From assembly GCA_036704125.1 (NCBI GenBank), contig DATNQI010000096.1, forward strand, positions 1-64,000: a DNA stretch of 64,000 bases. Reading direction: 5' to 3'. The notes under the pieces were generated by a model, which saw nothing but the letters and a program-made list of their open reading frames with translations, did not search any database and was not told where the DNA came from. The translations under genes were made by a program, and so were the position numbers. Source of the DNA: Pantanalinema sp. GTDB lineage: Bacteria > Cyanobacteriota > Sericytochromatia > S15B-MN24 > UBA4093. Shown here in pieces: positions 60,831-64,000 of this stretch. Positions within the stretch are counted from its first letter, which is position 1; every line of letters starts with the position of its first letter.

Positions 60831-61802
60831 ATGCGTACCATTACCGTCCGCCAGGCCATCCAGGAAGCCCTCCGCGAGGAGATGCGCCGCGACGAGAACG
60901 TCTTCCTGATGGGCGAGGACATCGCCTACTACGGCAGCGCCTATGGCGTCACCAAGGGCTTCGTCGACGAGTTCGGCGAGAAGCGCGTCAAGGACACCCC
61001 CATCTCTGAGACCGCCATCATCGGCGCCGCGACGGGCGCCGCCCTCGCGGGCCTGCGCCCGATCCCCGAGATCATGAGCATCAACTTCGCGCTCCAGGCC
61101 CTCGACCAGGTCATCAACCACTCGGCCAAGATGAGCTACATGTTCGGCGGCCAGATGAAGGTGCCCATGGTCCTGCGCACCCCTTCGGGCTGGAGTCAGC
61201 TCGCCGCGACCCACTCGCAGACCCTCGAGCTGCTCTTCGCCTACATCCCCGGTCTCAAGGTCGTCATGCCGAGCACCCCTTATGACCACAAGGGCCTGCT
61301 CAAGAGCGCGATCCGCGACGACGATCCGGTCATCTTCATCGAGCATGCCCTGATCTACGGCGCCAAGGGCGAGGTCCCCGAGGAGGAGTACCTGGTCCCC
61401 ATCGGCAAGTCGGTGGTCCGCCGCCCCGGCAAGGACGTCACCGTCGTCTCCTACTCGCGCATGGCGATGCTCGCCATGGAAGCCGCCAACGACCTGGCCG
61501 CCGAGGGCATCGACGTGGAGGTCATCGACCTTCGCACCCTGCGCCCGCTCGACATGGAGCCCGTGATCGAGTCGGTCAAGAAGACCAACCGCGTGGTGGT
61601 CGCCGAGGAAGGCTGGAAGACCTACGGCATCGGCGCCGAGGTCCAGTCGCGGATCTACGAGGAGGCGTTCGACTACATCGATGCCCCCGTGCGTCGCGTG
61701 GCCGGCATCGAGGTGCCCGCTCCCTACAACAAGCACCTCGAGATGGCGGCGTACCCGCACAAGGCGAACATCGTCGCGGCCATCCGCGAGGTCCTGAAGT
61801 AG
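60831..61802 (+). CDS. pdhB: pyruvate dehydrogenase E1 component, beta subunit
   Basis: A 323-aa partner of the alpha subunit. Motifs: MGEDIAYYGSAYGVTKGF, DTPISETAIIGAATGAALAG and the C-terminal transketolase domain VVAEEGWKTYGIGAEVQSRI. TAGGAG lies just before the ATG. It sits 28 bases after pdhA. Confidence 0.95.
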   Translation: MRTITVRQAIQEALREEMRRDENVFLMGEDIAYYGSAYGVTKGFVDEFGEKRVKDTPISETAIIGAATGAALAGLRPIPEIMSINFALQALDQVINHSAKMSYMFGGQMKVPMVLRTPSGWSQLAATHSQTLELLFAYIPGLKVVMPSTPYDHKGLLKSAIRDDDPVIFIEHALIYGAKGEVPEEEYLVPIGKSVVRRPGKDVTVVSYSRMAMLAMEAANDLAAEGIDVEVIDLRTLRPLDMEPVIESVKKTNRVVVAEEGWKTYGIGAEVQSRIYEEAFDYIDAPVRRVAGIEVPAPYNKHLEMAAYPHKANIVAAIREVLK

Positions 61803-61841
61803 CGCCCCTTCACCCTATTCACGAAAGTCGGAGGACGATTC

Positions 61842-63098
61842 ATGGCGAGCAACGTGCTCATGCCCAAGATGGGCTATGACATGACCGAAGGCAAGATTCT
61901 TCGCTGGATGAAGAACGAGGGGGAGACCGTCAACAAGGGCGAGCCCATCGCCGAGATCCAGACCGAGAAGGTCAACATCGAGATCGAGGCGTTCGATTCG
62001 GGCGTGCTCGCCAAGATTCTCCACCAGGCAGGCGAGGACGTGCCGGTGGGCGAGGTCATCGCGATCATCGCCCAGCCCGGCGAGAAGGTCGAGGCTCCGG
62101 CCGGCAAGGCGCAGGCTCCTGCGGCCAAGGCGGAGGCCGCTGCGGCGCCCGTGGCGCAGGCCACCGAGTACCCCGAAGGCCCCAGCCTCACGTATCCCAC
62201 CGCGGCCCCCGTGCGCGAGGGCCGGCTCAAGTCGTCGCCCCTGGCGCGCAAGGTTGCGGCCGAGCGTCACCTCGATCTGGCCCAGATCCCGGGGACCGGC
62301 CCCGGCGGCCGCATCGTGCGCAAAGACGTCGAGGCTGCGTCCTCTAGAGCCGCAGGCGCGCTCGCTCCGGCAGCGGCCGTCCGGGCCGCCGCCCCGGTGG
62401 CGGTCGCTCGCGAGGACCGTCCCGTCACCCTGACGCGGATGCGCCAGGCGATCGCGCGCCGTCTCACCGAGAGCAAGGTGGCGGCTCCTCACTTCTACGT
62501 GACCACCGCCGTCGACATGACCGAGGCGGTCGCGTTCCGGACCCAGTTCAACGCGGCGGTCTCGGCCGAGGAGAAGGCGTCCTACAACGACATGATCGTC
62601 AAGGCCGTCGCCAAGGCCGCCCTCAAGTTCCCGGCGGTGAACGCCTCCTGGAACGAGACCGAGATCGTCGAGCGCGGCGCGGTCAACGTGGGGGTCGCGG
62701 TGGCGCTGCCCGAGGGGCTCGTGGTCCCGGTGCTGCACGGGGCGGGCGACAAGTCGCTGCCTGCGATCGCCAGCGAGACCAAGGAGATCATCGCCCGGGC
62801 CAAGGCCAACAAGCTCAAGCCCGAGGAGATGGGCGGCGGCACGATCACGGTGAGCAACCTCGGCTCGTTCGACGTCGAGAGCTTCACGGCGATCATCAAC
62901 CCGCCCGAGTCGGCCATCCTCGCCATCGGCTCCATCAAGAAGGAGCCCGTGGTGGACGCCAAGGACCAGCTCCAGATCCGTTCGATCATGCGCATCACCA
63001 TGTCGAGCGACCACCGGGTCATCGACGGGGCGCTGGCCGCGCAGTTCCTCGCCGAGGTCAAGCGCCTGCTCCAGACCCCGATGCTGCTGCTCATCTAA
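61842..63098 (+). CDS. dihydrolipoamide acetyltransferase (PDH E2)
   Basis: A 418-aa core protein. Lipoyl domain at residues 3-77 with the lipoylated K43 in QTEKVNIE; an Ala/Pro-rich linker; a peripheral-subunit-binding domain around 127-163 (SPLARKVAAERHLDL, GPGGRIVRKDV); and an acyltransferase domain with the catalytic DHRVIDG near the C-terminus. One lipoyl domain only. GGAGG is upstream. Acetyl transfer to CoA is the likely reaction because of the pyruvate-type E1. Confidence 0.93.
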   Translation: MASNVLMPKMGYDMTEGKILRWMKNEGETVNKGEPIAEIQTEKVNIEIEAFDSGVLAKILHQAGEDVPVGEVIAIIAQPGEKVEAPAGKAQAPAAKAEAAAAPVAQATEYPEGPSLTYPTAAPVREGRLKSSPLARKVAAERHLDLAQIPGTGPGGRIVRKDVEAASSRAAGALAPAAAVRAAAPVAVAREDRPVTLTRMRQAIARRLTESKVAAPHFYVTTAVDMTEAVAFRTQFNAAVSAEEKASYNDMIVKAVAKAALKFPAVNASWNETEIVERGAVNVGVAVALPEGLVVPVLHGAGDKSLPAIASETKEIIARAKANKLKPEEMGGGTITVSNLGSFDVESFTAIINPPESAILAIGSIKKEPVVDAKDQLQIRSIMRITMSSDHRVIDGALAAQFLAEVKRLLQTPMLLLI

Positions 63099-63116
63099 GC
63101 GACGAGGAAATACGAC

Positions 63117-64000
<884 letters not shown>

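Overview
The window is high-GC (roughly two-thirds G+C by eye) and densely coded. It comes from a diderm bacterium: it carries the LPS-transport genes lptC-lptA-lptB-lptF/G, many lipoproteins and several predicted outer-membrane barrels. It denitrifies from nitrite to N2O (cytochrome cd1 nitrite reductase plus cNOR), oxidises pyruvate through a four-gene PDH complex and has a leucine-type acyl-CoA carboxylase cluster. The taxon cannot be fixed from sequence reading. A single LptF/G permease, an AMIN-like domain and many NHL-repeat lipoproteins would fit a deep, non-proteobacterial lineage, for example non-photosynthetic relatives of Cyanobacteria, but this is only a guess. No rRNA, tRNA, CRISPR array, prophage or insertion sequence was seen.

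Layout. (1) 47-4662, minus strand: the nitric-oxide reductase operon (a 99-aa membrane protein, a di-haem NorC, NorB, two tiny membrane proteins, a NapH/CcoG-like polyferredoxin) and a separate small cytochrome c. A decayed copy of that cytochrome's 3' end and several hairpins lie between them. (2) 4993-15630, plus strand: the nir operon, starting with an unknown small barrel-like protein, then nirS, nirE, nirC, nirF, nirD, nirL, nirG, nirH, nirJ, nirN, a sirohaem-type dehydrogenase/ferrochelatase and a CRP/FNR-family regulator. (3) 15702-19810: a glycine-rich lipoprotein, a universal stress protein, a NarL-type sensor kinase/regulator pair, a second response regulator and an EF-hand protein. 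(4) 19936-24093: type I glutamine synthetase, then a periplasmic sugar-binding protein overlapping a membrane histidine kinase. (5) 24151-31232, minus strand: an internally duplicated peptidoglycan-binding-like protein, ahcY, the lpt genes, an unknown protein and a DUF5069 protein. (6) 31368-38407, minus strand: the carboxylase/hydratase/HMG-CoA lyase cluster and a KefB-type antiporter. (7) 38691-48024, plus strand: two consecutive paralogous cassettes of secreted lipoproteins, NHL propellers and outer-membrane barrels. (8) 48099-59539: a giant adenylate cyclase/ATPase/TPR protein, an OmpR-type regulator, an alkyltransferase-like DNA repair protein, a Spy-like protein/ECF sigma/anti-sigma operon, a propeller lipoprotein, a CobW GTPase, an rRNA methyltransferase, a small secreted protein and an AhpD-like protein. 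(9) 59813-64000: pdhA, pdhB, the E2 gene and a truncated E3 gene.

How the parts work together. NirS reduces nitrite to NO with a haem d1 made by NirE, the Met8/CysG-like enzyme, NirDLGH, NirJ, NirF and NirN. NO is then reduced by NorBC. The small cytochrome c and NirC are likely electron carriers. Three copies of a TACGGA-containing motif lie between the cytochrome gene and the nir operon, and a nearly identical site precedes the universal stress gene. This suggests one regulator, possibly the CRP-family protein at the end of the nir operon, controls both.

The best candidate for an undescribed system is the duplicated lipoprotein/NHL/barrel cassette at 38691-48024. Its members resemble each other pairwise in the same order, and all carry export signals or lipoboxes.
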